Assembly (NCBI GenBank): GCA_019348265.1 | Contig: JAHWJV010000008.1 | Location: 1-23,292 of the forward strand | Length of the DNA: 23,292 nucleotides | Source: Gemmatimonadota bacterium | Lineage (GTDB): Bacteria; Gemmatimonadota; Gemmatimonadetes; Longimicrobiales; Longimicrobiaceae | Direction: 5' to 3' | Part shown: piece after piece, positions 1 through 6,165 of the stretch | Numbering within the stretch: position 1 is the stretch's first letter | How the letters are laid out: the number at the start of each line of letters is the position of its first letter | Notes under the pieces: model-generated | Databases searched by the model: none | Told to the model about the DNA's origin: nothing | Seen by the model: only the letters and a program-made list of their open reading frames with translations | Made by a program: the position numbers and the translations under genes

Positions 1-428
1 AACGTCGCCAGCGCGCAGGTGATGGGCTGACCGAAGCGAACCGGGCCCGCGCTCCCTGGATTGACGGCCAGCGTCGCTCCCACGTGGCGGATGACCGCCT
101 TGTGCGAGTGCCCGAAGACGACGAGGAGCGCGCCGGGGTGGGCGTCGACCACTTTGCGCGGCGTCGGCGACCCGAACTGCTGTCCGTGTACCACGACGGC
201 CTCGCCATCCCCGATCCGGGCGCGACCCACCTCGGGGACCAGGTCCCGGATCTCCGCATCGTCCGTGTTCCCCCAGACCGCCGTCACCGGGGCGATCGCC
301 TGCAGCGCCGTCAGAATGTCCGGGTCGCCGATGTCGCCGGCGTGCAGGATCAGCTCGACGCCCTCGAACGCCTTGAACACCTCAGGGCGCAGGAGCCCGT
401 GTGTGTCGGAGATCAGGCCGATGAGCAT
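1..428 (-). CDS. YfcE/MJ0936-type metallophosphoesterase, 3' end cut off by the window
   Basis: The first 142 residues of a small calcineurin-fold phosphodiesterase are visible. The metal-binding motifs come in the family order: SDTHG at residues 7-11, HAGDIGD near 32, GNTD near 57, VVHG near 81 and GHSH near 111, followed by VNPGS. Family members are about 155-180 residues, so only the C-terminal tail is missing. These enzymes hydrolyse phosphodiesters with two bound metal ions (often Mn2+); the physiological substrate is rarely known and I cannot predict it here. The ATG is 8 bp downstream of the ubiX stop on the same strand, so the gene is probably the last or next-to-last member of the quinone operon. 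Nothing in its sequence ties it to quinone synthesis. Confidence 0.9.
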   Translation of the reverse strand, partial: MLIGLISDTHGLLRPEVFKAFEGVELILHAGDIGDPDILTALQAIAPVTAVWGNTDDAEIRDLVPEVGRARIGDGEAVVVHGQQFGSPTPRKVVDAHPGALLVVFGHSHKAVIRHVGATLAVNPGSAGPVRFGQPITCALAT

Positions 429-436
429 TCGCGCTC

Positions 437-1051
437 CTATTCCTCTTCCGGGGCCTGCTCGCCGTTACGCCAGCGCGCGGAGAGCGTGTTCTCGACCCCG
501 AGCTGGTCCAGGATGCGCGCGACGACGAAATCGACCAGCTCCTCGATCTCACGCGGGCGATGGTAGAAGCCGGGCGATGCGGGCAGGATGATCGCCCCGG
601 CGCGCGTGAGGCGCGTCATGTTCTCGAGATGGACCAGCGAAAGCGGCGTCTCCCTCGGGACCAGCACGAGTCGGTGACGCTCCTTCAACGCTACGTCCGC
701 AGCTCGCTCCACCAGGTTGCGTGACGTCCCCGCCGCGATCGAGGCGAGGGTCCCCATCGAGCAGGGGCAGACGACCATCCCGCGAGACGGCGCGGAGCCG
801 GAGGCCGGAGTCGCGCCGCGGTTCGAGGGATCGTACAACTCGACCCGTGACCAGTCGCCAGTCGCGGCTCGCAGGCCGTCCAGGTCCGCGATGCCGCTCT
901 CGTCCGCCAGCAGGCGCATCCCATAACCTGAGACGATCAGACGCACCGGCACACGCGCGTCGTTGAGCGCGCGGAGCAGGCGAACGGCGTACGGCGCGCC
1001 GGAGGCCCCCGTGATCCCGAAGGTGAGCGGGGCGTCCGGTCCCCCCCTCAC
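437..1051 (-). CDS. ubiX: UbiX-family flavin prenyltransferase (possible MqnM)
   Basis: This 204-residue protein makes prenylated FMN, the cofactor needed by UbiD decarboxylases. The FMN-binding start GITGASGAPYA lies at residues 12-22. A PCSMGTLASIAAG segment, the VPRETPLS loop, LHLENM-like VHLENM, and the C-terminal ARILDQLGVE all match the family, as does the length. Translation begins at a GTG that overlaps the ubiA stop as GTGA, so it is probably coupled to ubiA. A run of seven G directly follows the start codon on the coding strand, an unusual place for a slippery tract. Placement right after ubiD and ubiA fits cofactor supply to UbiD. In a menaquinone-using organism this would be MqnM; that assignment is inferred from context. 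Confidence 0.95.
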   Translation of the reverse strand: MRGGPDAPLTFGITGASGAPYAVRLLRALNDARVPVRLIVSGYGMRLLADESGIADLDGLRAATGDWSRVELYDPSNRGATPASGSAPSRGMVVCPCSMGTLASIAAGTSRNLVERAADVALKERHRLVLVPRETPLSLVHLENMTRLTRAGAIILPASPGFYHRPREIEELVDFVVARILDQLGVENTLSARWRNGEQAPEEE

Positions 1052-1980
1052 GCCAGCATCCGCTCCACGAACACGAACGCCAGGAAGACGACGGAGATGG
1101 CGCCGTTGATGTTGAAGAAGGCGGCGTCGATCTTGGAAAGGTCATCCGCCCTCACCAGCGACTGCTCATACACGAGCATCGCCGCGATGAGCCCGACGCC
1201 TGCCTCGTAGAGCCTGCCGGTCTCCGGGAAGAGCAGCCCCGCGGTGAGGAATCGGGCGACGCACGACAGGTGGAGCAGCCGCGAGATCCAGATCGCGCCG
1301 CGCGCGCCGAAAGCTGCCGGCACCGAGTAGAGCCCGTGCTGCCGATCGAAGCTCTCGTCCTGCAGCGAGTACAGGATGTCGAAGCCGGCGACCCAACAGA
1401 GCACCGCACCGGCGAGTGCAAACAGGCCGCCCGCTGGCCGGCTCCACTCGCCGGAGACCGCGAGGTATGCTCCCACCGGAGCAATCGCCAGCGCCACGCC
1501 GAGCACCAGGTGCGCCCACCGCGTGAACCGCTTCGTGTAGGAGTACAGGAAGATCCATCCGAGGGCGAGGGGCGCGAGCAGCAGGCAGAGCCGGTTCAGG
1601 TTCGCGGCGCTGACCAGGAAGAGAACGCTCGCCAGCGCGACCGCCGCCGCGGCCTGCCGCACGCTCACCTTCCCCGCCGGGATCTCGCGCGCCTGCGTCC
1701 TCGGGTTCAGCGCATCGATCGATCGATCGACGATGCGGTTGAAGCCCATCGCCGCGAACCTCGCCGACGTAAACGCCAGCAGTATCCAGACGACCTGACC
1801 CGCGCGCACCGGGTAGCGGTACGACGCCAGCGTGGCCCCTACCAGCGCGAAGGGCAGCGCGAACACGGTATGCGGGAGCTTCACCAGGTTCGAGTAATCG
1901 ACCAGGCGACCGGCTCCCCGGAGGGTTTGCCCCTCCGCCGGAAAGTTTGAATTTTGAATCTTGAATTTCGATCTAGCCAC
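1048..1980 (-). CDS. ubiA: UbiA-family aromatic prenyltransferase (MqnP-like); start uncertain
   Basis: This integral membrane enzyme attaches a polyprenyl chain to an aromatic acid. With the GTG at 1980 it has 310 residues. It carries both Asp-rich Mg-diphosphate motifs: NRIVDRSID (N81, D85, D89) followed by NPRTQAREIPAG, and DILYSLQDESFD (D201, D208, D212) followed by RQHGLYSVPAAFG. The second motif form is typical of menaquinone (futalosine-route) MqnP proteins rather than of E. coli UbiA. About eight hydrophobic helices are present. Recognisable homology begins only at VDYSNLVKLPHT (residue 27). The first 26 residues come from an AT-rich 7-base repeat array and are probably not ancestral. 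No ATG, GTG or TTG lies between 1980 and the conserved region, so the real start may be this GTG or a rare codon such as CTG near 1905. Confidence 0.88.
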   Translation of the reverse strand: MARSKFKIQNSNFPAEGQTLRGAGRLVDYSNLVKLPHTVFALPFALVGATLASYRYPVRAGQVVWILLAFTSARFAAMGFNRIVDRSIDALNPRTQAREIPAGKVSVRQAAAAVALASVLFLVSAANLNRLCLLLAPLALGWIFLYSYTKRFTRWAHLVLGVALAIAPVGAYLAVSGEWSRPAGGLFALAGAVLCWVAGFDILYSLQDESFDRQHGLYSVPAAFGARGAIWISRLLHLSCVARFLTAGLLFPETGRLYEAGVGLIAAMLVYEQSLVRADDLSKIDAAFFNINGAISVVFLAFVFVERMLA

Positions 1981-2057
1981 GGACCGGCCCCCGGCTGTTG
2001 ACGTAGTGGGCTGCGATGCTTCCGTAATTCGACAATTGAAAAATTCAGAATCAACGA
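1941..2057. repeat. Inverted 7-base-repeat element between ubiD and ubiA
   Basis: An AT-rich patch in otherwise GC-rich DNA. The left edge (1948-1968) holds three 7-base units: TGAATTT, TGAATCT, TGAATTT. The right edge (2041-2054) holds AAATTCA and GAATCAA, which are inverted, degenerate forms of the same unit; the right edge directly abuts the ubiD stop codon at 2058. The middle is GC-rich and unrelated. The left array is inside the open frame assigned to ubiA. The layout matches the better-preserved elements at 3546-3710 and 17838-18000, but the copies here are more diverged. Confidence 0.6.
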
Positions 2058-3545
2058 TTATCTCTCTATGCCCAGCCCACTCCACATCCCGTCCACCTTC
2101 GCCTTGACGTCCGGGCTCATCTCGATCAGCTCGGGCCAGCGGCGGGTGAACCCCTCCTCCGGCCATTTTCGAGTACCGTCGATCCCCATCTTGCTGCCGA
2201 AGGCGGCGACCTGCGCGGCATGGTCCAGATCGTCGACCGGGCCGCGGGTGAAGTAGGTGTCGCGCTGCGGATCGATGTTACCCAGCGCGTACCACCACGC
2301 CTCCTGGACGTTCTGGACGTCGATCCCCTCGTCGACCACCACGATGACCTTGGCCAGCGACATCAACCCCATCCCCCAGAGTCCGTTCATCACCTTGTAC
2401 GCGTGGCCCGGGAACTCCTTCCGGATCGACACGAACACGAGGTTGTGGAAGACTCCTTCCGGGGGCATGTGATAGTCCACGATCTCCGGCATCGTGAGCT
2501 GCGCCAGGGGAAGGAAGATGCGCTCCGTCGCACCGCCGAGGTATACGTCCTCGACCGGCGGGCGTCCCACCAGTGTCGCGGGATAGACCGGGTTCTTCCG
2601 CATCGTCACCGTGGTGACGTGGAAGGTGGGATACTCCTCCTCCAGCGTGTAGAACCCGGTGTGATCGCCGAATGGGCCCTCGATCGCCAGCGCCTCGGAC
2701 GGGTCGACGTACCCTTCGAGCACGATCTCCGCCTCGACCGGTACGTCGATGTCCGCCGTGAGCGCCTTCGCGGTATAGACCGGCTGCCGGCGAAGGAAGC
2801 CGCCGAAGAGGTACTCGTTGATCCCCGGGGGAAGCGGCGCGGTTGGCGTGTACATCGTCACCGGGTCGCCGCCGAGCGCCACCACCACCGGCATCCGCGT
2901 CGATCCGTTCTTCTTCCACGCGCGGTAGTGCGCCGCTCCGCCCTTGTGCCGCTGCCAGTGCATCCCGGTCGTCGTCGGACCGAAGACCTGCATCCGGTAC
3001 ATACCGATGTTCTGTGCGCCGCTCTCGGGGTCGAGCGTCATCACCATCGGCATGGTGATGAACGGGCCGCCGTCGTCCGGCCAGGTCCGCAGCACCGGAA
3101 GCAGGGTGGTGAGGTCGAACTCGCCCTCGCGCAGGACCACCTCCTGGCACGGCGGCTTCTTGCCGTACGACCGCGGCGGGACCTTGGTGAGCTCCATCAG
3201 CTTGGGAAGCATCTGCACCTTGGCCCAGAGTCCCTTGGGCACCGCCGGCTTCACCAGCTCGCGGATGCGCTCCGCGTGCTCGCGAAGGTCCGTCACTCCC
3301 AACGCCGCCGTCATCCGCGCCCACGAACCGAACACGTTGATCGCCACCGGGATGCGGCTCTCGATGCCGCCCGCGAGCACCGGGCGCTCGAACAGCAGCG
3401 CGGGACCGCCGCCCGGCAGCTTCATCGTCCGGTCCGCGATCTCCGCCATCTCCAGATCCACCGAGACGGGCTGCTTCACGCGAACCAGATCGCCCTGCTG
3501 GTCGAGATGGGCGAGGAATTCCTGAAGGTTCTGGAAAATGGGCAT
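2058..3545 (-). CDS. ubiD: UbiD-family decarboxylase (possible MqnL)
   Basis: This 495-residue prenyl-FMN-dependent decarboxylase would remove the ring carboxylate after prenylation. Family features run the full length: the N-terminal LQEFLAHLDQQGDLVRV, the cofactor-binding region NIGMYRMQVFGP (179-190) followed by HWQRHKGG, and EGPFGDHTGFYT (289-300) carrying the catalytic Glu/Asp/His region. The length is normal. The ATG at 3545 is supported by family alignment, but there is no Shine-Dalgarno sequence: an array of GATAGCC-type 7-base repeats ends 4 nt before the ATG. Its partners are all nearby: the UbiX cofactor enzyme, the prenyltransferase and a C-methyltransferase. Ubiquinone UbiD and futalosine-route MqnL are hard to separate by eye. 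The companion prenyltransferase favours MqnL. Confidence 0.95.
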   Translation of the reverse strand: MPIFQNLQEFLAHLDQQGDLVRVKQPVSVDLEMAEIADRTMKLPGGGPALLFERPVLAGGIESRIPVAINVFGSWARMTAALGVTDLREHAERIRELVKPAVPKGLWAKVQMLPKLMELTKVPPRSYGKKPPCQEVVLREGEFDLTTLLPVLRTWPDDGGPFITMPMVMTLDPESGAQNIGMYRMQVFGPTTTGMHWQRHKGGAAHYRAWKKNGSTRMPVVVALGGDPVTMYTPTAPLPPGINEYLFGGFLRRQPVYTAKALTADIDVPVEAEIVLEGYVDPSEALAIEGPFGDHTGFYTLEEEYPTFHVTTVTMRKNPVYPATLVGRPPVEDVYLGGATERIFLPLAQLTMPEIVDYHMPPEGVFHNLVFVSIRKEFPGHAYKVMNGLWGMGLMSLAKVIVVVDEGIDVQNVQEAWWYALGNIDPQRDTYFTRGPVDDLDHAAQVAAFGSKMGIDGTRKWPEEGFTRRWPELIEMSPDVKAKVDGMWSGLGIER

Positions 3546-3710
3546 TGATGGCTATCGGGTATCGGCTATCGGTCGTAGGTCGTCAGTCTCCAATCTTCGG
3601 TCGAGGATTCGTGGCCACCGCTAGAGCACGGCGGGGGCCAACGTTCACGCTCCACCGAGCACGCGGCCCGCTACCGCTGACTGATAGCCGATAGCCGATA
3701 GCCGATAGCC
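3546..3710. repeat. Inverted 7-base-repeat element between the small membrane gene and ubiD
   Basis: The right edge (3683-3710) has four perfect GATAGCC units on the plus strand, ending 5 nt before the neighbouring stop codon at 3716. The left edge (3550-3570) has the inverse unit as GGCTATC, GGGTATC, GGCTATC, ending 4 nt from the ubiD ATG. On the minus strand the left array continues in unbroken 7-base phase through diverged units (TACGACC, GACGACC, GGAGACT, GAAGATT) to about 3605, eight units in all. The two edges could pair as a stem of about 21 bp with one mismatch around a loop of about 110 nt. I saw no coding potential inside. Confidence 0.85.
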
Positions 3711-3715
3711 CCCCT

Positions 3716-3982
3716 CTACAACACATTCGCCACCACTACGAGCACCCCGTACGACAGGTACGCGACGCCGCCGATGGTGAGGAGTCGGCGAGCGAGCGCG
3801 ATCTGGCGGCGGCCGACGGCATCGAAGTGCTCCTCGGGGCGCCAGAGGGCCCGGATGGAGAAGGGGACGTCGGAGCGCGAATGGCGCGTGAAGGCGAGAA
3901 GCTGCAGCATCCCGGACACGACGCAGCAGAAGATGAACGAGAAGACGAAGGTGCGGACGAGGAGGTCGAAGACCGTGCCCAT
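3716..3982 (-). CDS. Small two-helix membrane protein, unknown function
   Basis: An 88-residue protein with two hydrophobic segments, LLVRTFVFSFIFCCVVSGMLQLLAF (about 7-31, written here in its membrane-spanning extent) and LTIGGVAYLSYGVLVVVANVL at the C-terminus, separated by a charged loop containing ALWRPEEHFDAVGRRQIALARR. I do not recognise the family. The ATG shares one base with the ubiE stop (TGATG), so the start is well supported and translation is probably coupled. The gene lies inside the quinone operon between the methyltransferase and ubiD. A membrane role next to lipid-quinone enzymes is plausible, but that is inference from position only. Confidence 0.75.
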   Translation of the reverse strand: MGTVFDLLVRTFVFSFIFCCVVSGMLQLLAFTRHSRSDVPFSIRALWRPEEHFDAVGRRQIALARRLLTIGGVAYLSYGVLVVVANVL

Positions 3983-4719
3983 CAGGCCCTGTCTCCCCAG
4001 TGCAGAGCGACGATCCCGCCGGTGAGGCGCTTCCAACCGACGTTCGCGAACCCGGCGCGCTGCATGCGCGTCGCGAGCTCCGGCGGCTCCGGGAAACGGA
4101 GCACCGACTCCGGAAGGTAGCTGTAGGCCGAGCCATGCTTGGACACCATCCGGCCGACCATCGGAAGGATCTTCAGGAAGTAAGAGAAGTAGAGCGCCCG
4201 GAAGGGCTGCCAGCCGGGAGTGGTGAACTCGAGGATCACGAGACGGGTGCCCTTGCGGAGCACTCGCGCCATCTCGCGGAGACCAGCATCCAGGTCGGCG
4301 AGGTTGCGAACGCCGAATCCGACCGTGGCGCCGGAGAAGGTGCCGTCGGGATAAGGGAGCGAGAGCGCGTCCGCGCAGACCGGATGCACCGGAAGCCGCT
4401 CGACCTTGTGGGCGCCGTGCTCCAGCATCGCATGCGTGAAGTCACTTCCGATGACGCGCCCGCGGAAGGCGCCGCGCCGGGCTAGATCGCTGGCGAGATC
4501 GAGCGTACCCGCGCAGTTGTCCAGGTAGATACCCGCCGGATCGTCCTCCCAGCGCAGCCGATTCACCGCCCACCGGCGCCAGAGGCGGTCGACGTTCAGG
4601 GAGAGCAGGTGGTTCAGCAGGTCGTAACGCGGCGCGATCGAGGAGAACATCCGGCGGACGTGCGCCGCCTTCTCCTCGTCCGCCGGGATCACCGGCTCAT
4701 GCAGCGGAACCGTGGGCAT
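3982..4719 (-). CDS. ubiE: UbiE/MenG-type quinone C-methyltransferase
   Basis: A 245-residue class I SAM-dependent methyltransferase. Diagnostic family blocks are MFSSIAPRYDLLNHLLSL (24-41), the SAM-binding loop LDNCAGTLDLA, GSDFTHAMLE, VGFGVRNLADLDAGLREMAR, RLVILEFTTP and SYLPESVLRFPEPPELA. The usual GTGD in motif I reads GTLD here, a mild deviation. In menaquinone producers it methylates demethylmenaquinone at C-2; in ubiquinone producers it also acts on the ubiquinol precursor. The neighbours and likely phylum favour menaquinone. It is the first gene of the minus-strand operon. A TAAATT element at 4726-4731 would place the transcript start at about the A of the ATG, and there is no Shine-Dalgarno sequence. 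Confidence 0.93.
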   Translation of the reverse strand: MPTVPLHEPVIPADEEKAAHVRRMFSSIAPRYDLLNHLLSLNVDRLWRRWAVNRLRWEDDPAGIYLDNCAGTLDLASDLARRGAFRGRVIGSDFTHAMLEHGAHKVERLPVHPVCADALSLPYPDGTFSGATVGFGVRNLADLDAGLREMARVLRKGTRLVILEFTTPGWQPFRALYFSYFLKILPMVGRMVSKHGSAYSYLPESVLRFPEPPELATRMQRAGFANVGWKRLTGGIVALHWGDRA

Positions 4720-4731
4720 CGCGCAAATTTA
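4719..4731 (-). promoter_or_regulatory. ubiE: Possible -10 element giving a leaderless ubiE mRNA
   Basis: On the minus strand TAAATT (4731-4726) is followed by six bases and then the ubiE ATG. Normal -10 to start-site spacing puts the first transcribed base at or next to the A of the start codon. No good -35 hexamer lies 16-18 bp upstream, so support rests on the -10 and on the similar arrangement at the nifU-like gene. The rest of the 4720-4866 divergent gap shows no other clear element. Confidence 0.4.
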
Positions 4732-4866
4732 CGGGGTCCGATAGAATGAAAGCGAGAAAGCTATCCGTGCCTCCGGAGCCAGGCAAGCACCCATACGGTC
4801 GCGTCGCTGAAACTTCCTCAACCCCCCGTCGTAAGGTCTCCAGAACCGCGACCGTGACCTCGATCG

Positions 4867-5469
4867 TTGAACTTGGCACTCATTCCTGCGACGGACCACG
4901 ACCTGATCGCCCTCGCCCGCACGGGCAGCGAGAAGGCCTATCGTGAGCTTCTCGACCGCTACCAGCGGCCGGTATTCTCGCTCGTCTATCGCATGGTGCG
5001 CGACCGGGAGCTCGCCGAAGACCTCGCGCAGGAGACGTTCGTCAAGGTGTTCAACCACCTCGACCGCTTCAACCCGAAGTACAAGTTCTCCAGCTGGATC
5101 TTCAAGATCGCCAGCAACCTCGCCATCGATAGGCTCCGCAAACGCGAGCCGGACACCGTGTCGCTGGACGGTTCGCGTCATGCATCCACCCCGGACGAGG
5201 TGGAAGCCACACGTATCACGGTCGAGTCCAAGGACGAGAATCCGGAAGAATTCCTGGAGGCGAAGGAACTCGGGGAGGAGATCGAGCGTGCGATCGGCCT
5301 CCTGCGGCCCGAATACCGCACGGCGATCCTGCTCCGGCACGTCGAGGGACGCGCGTACGAGGAGATCGCCGAGGTGATGGGAGTTCCTCTCGGGACGGTG
5401 AAGACGTTCATCCACAGGGCGAGAGCGGAGCTGCGCGAGACGCTGGCGCACCTGCGGATCGAGACCTGA
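4867..5469 (+). CDS. ECF-family RNA polymerase sigma factor (RpoE-like)
   Basis: A 200-residue extracytoplasmic-function sigma factor. Region 2 covers residues 27-93, with the core-binding and -10-recognition block AEDLAQETFVKVFNHLDRF and WIFKIASNLAIDRLRKR. Region 4 covers about 140-195, with LLRPEYRTAILLRHVEG, YEEIAEVMGVPLGTVKTFIH and RARAELRETL forming the -35-binding helix-turn-helix. Region 3 is absent, as expected. An in-frame stop at 4855 forces a TTG start at 4867 or 4873; there is no Shine-Dalgarno sequence. The next gene encodes a membrane anti-sigma factor, so activity is probably controlled by an envelope signal. The genes it controls cannot be read from the sequence, but the downstream envelope genes are natural candidates. 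Confidence 0.94.
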   Translation: MNLALIPATDHDLIALARTGSEKAYRELLDRYQRPVFSLVYRMVRDRELAEDLAQETFVKVFNHLDRFNPKYKFSSWIFKIASNLAIDRLRKREPDTVSLDGSRHASTPDEVEATRITVESKDENPEEFLEAKELGEEIERAIGLLRPEYRTAILLRHVEGRAYEEIAEVMGVPLGTVKTFIHRARAELRETLAHLRIET

Positions 5470-5502
5470 AACCTTTAGAACAGCAGAGTCGTACTTTTCC
5501 AC

Positions 5503-6165
5503 ATGAAGGACGCGCATTCAACCGAGCGAGGCGCTTTGTCGGATTCTGGAATGCACCTGTCAGACTGGACGCTGGAGCAGCTGGCCGAAGGGCTGCTGCC
5601 GCAGGCGGAGCATCGAGACGCTTCTCTCCATGTGGAGTCGTGCGCTCGGTGCGCCTCGGTCGTCGACGGGTACCACGCGCTGTTCGCCGCGCTTGCGGAG
5701 ATGCCGCGATTTGCGCCATCGCCGGGGTTCAGCGACGCGGTCATCGCTCGGACGAGACTCACGCCTGAGCCGGGGCCGGTCGCGCTCTGGCTCCGGCAGT
5801 TCATGCCGAAGACGCGCCGGGGCTGGGCGATGCTCGCCGCCGCGGTCGTGGCGCCGGCCCTGCCGATCCTGGGGGCGATCGCCTGGCTCCTGACTCACCC
5901 GCTGCTGACGCCGGTTTCGCTCTGGCAGTGGGCCACGGCGCAGGGGACCGCAGCCTGGGCGAGCACCAGCGTCGTCGCCGTCCGCTGGGCGGCCAACACC
6001 GGGGTGGCCGGCGTGCTGCTCGGCGCGTACGACGCCGCGCGCGCCGTCCCGCCCGAAGCCTTGACGGTGCTGGCTACGCTTCTCGCGATCGCGATCCCAT
6101 TGTCGGTATGGGCGATCGTTCGCCTCGTACGCACGCCTATGAAGAATGTCACCTATGCCAACTAG
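5503..6165 (+). CDS. Membrane-bound zinc-type (ZAS) anti-sigma factor
   Basis: A 220-residue protein. The N-terminal cytoplasmic part carries H43-x3-C47-x2-C50 within SLHVESCARC, the zinc-associated anti-sigma signature. Two or three hydrophobic stretches follow: AMLAAAVVAPALPILGAIAW (about 109-128), a moderately hydrophobic alanine/tryptophan-rich region (about 145-180) and LTVLATLLAIAIPLSVWAIV (about 187-206). It lies 33 bp after the sigma gene in the same direction, the usual arrangement in which it holds the sigma factor at the membrane. Its extracytoplasmic part is short, so it may sense the membrane state or a partner protein rather than bind a large ligand. Its 3' end overlaps the next gene by 20 bp. 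The start could instead be the ATG at 5551, which would still keep the zinc motif. Confidence 0.88.
   Translation: MKDAHSTERGALSDSGMHLSDWTLEQLAEGLLPQAEHRDASLHVESCARCASVVDGYHALFAALAEMPRFAPSPGFSDAVIARTRLTPEPGPVALWLRQFMPKTRRGWAMLAAAVVAPALPILGAIAWLLTHPLLTPVSLWQWATAQGTAAWASTSVVAVRWAANTGVAGVLLGAYDAARAVPPEALTVLATLLAIAIPLSVWAIVRLVRTPMKNVTYAN

Noticed and set aside
1714..1730. Four tandem ATCG units, palindromic
   Set aside because: They encode the catalytic DRSID part of the prenyltransferase active-site motif, so coding constraint explains them; the period is 4, unlike the intergenic arrays.
2220..3548. 442-codon open frame antisense to ubiD
   Set aside because: It mirrors the ubiD codons, is rich in Arg/His/Asp as such shadows are, and has no recognisable domain.
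4809..4840. Possible ECF autoregulatory promoter (GAAACTT then CGTCGTA or GTCTCC) upstream of the sigma gene
   Set aside because: The spacings are about 11 and 20 bp instead of the usual 15-17, so the match is not convincing.
4729..5517. Long open frame (262 codons) antisense to the sigma-factor gene
   Set aside because: High-GC DNA leaves the antisense frame free of stops. The translation has no domain, while the plus-strand frame is a complete ECF sigma factor.
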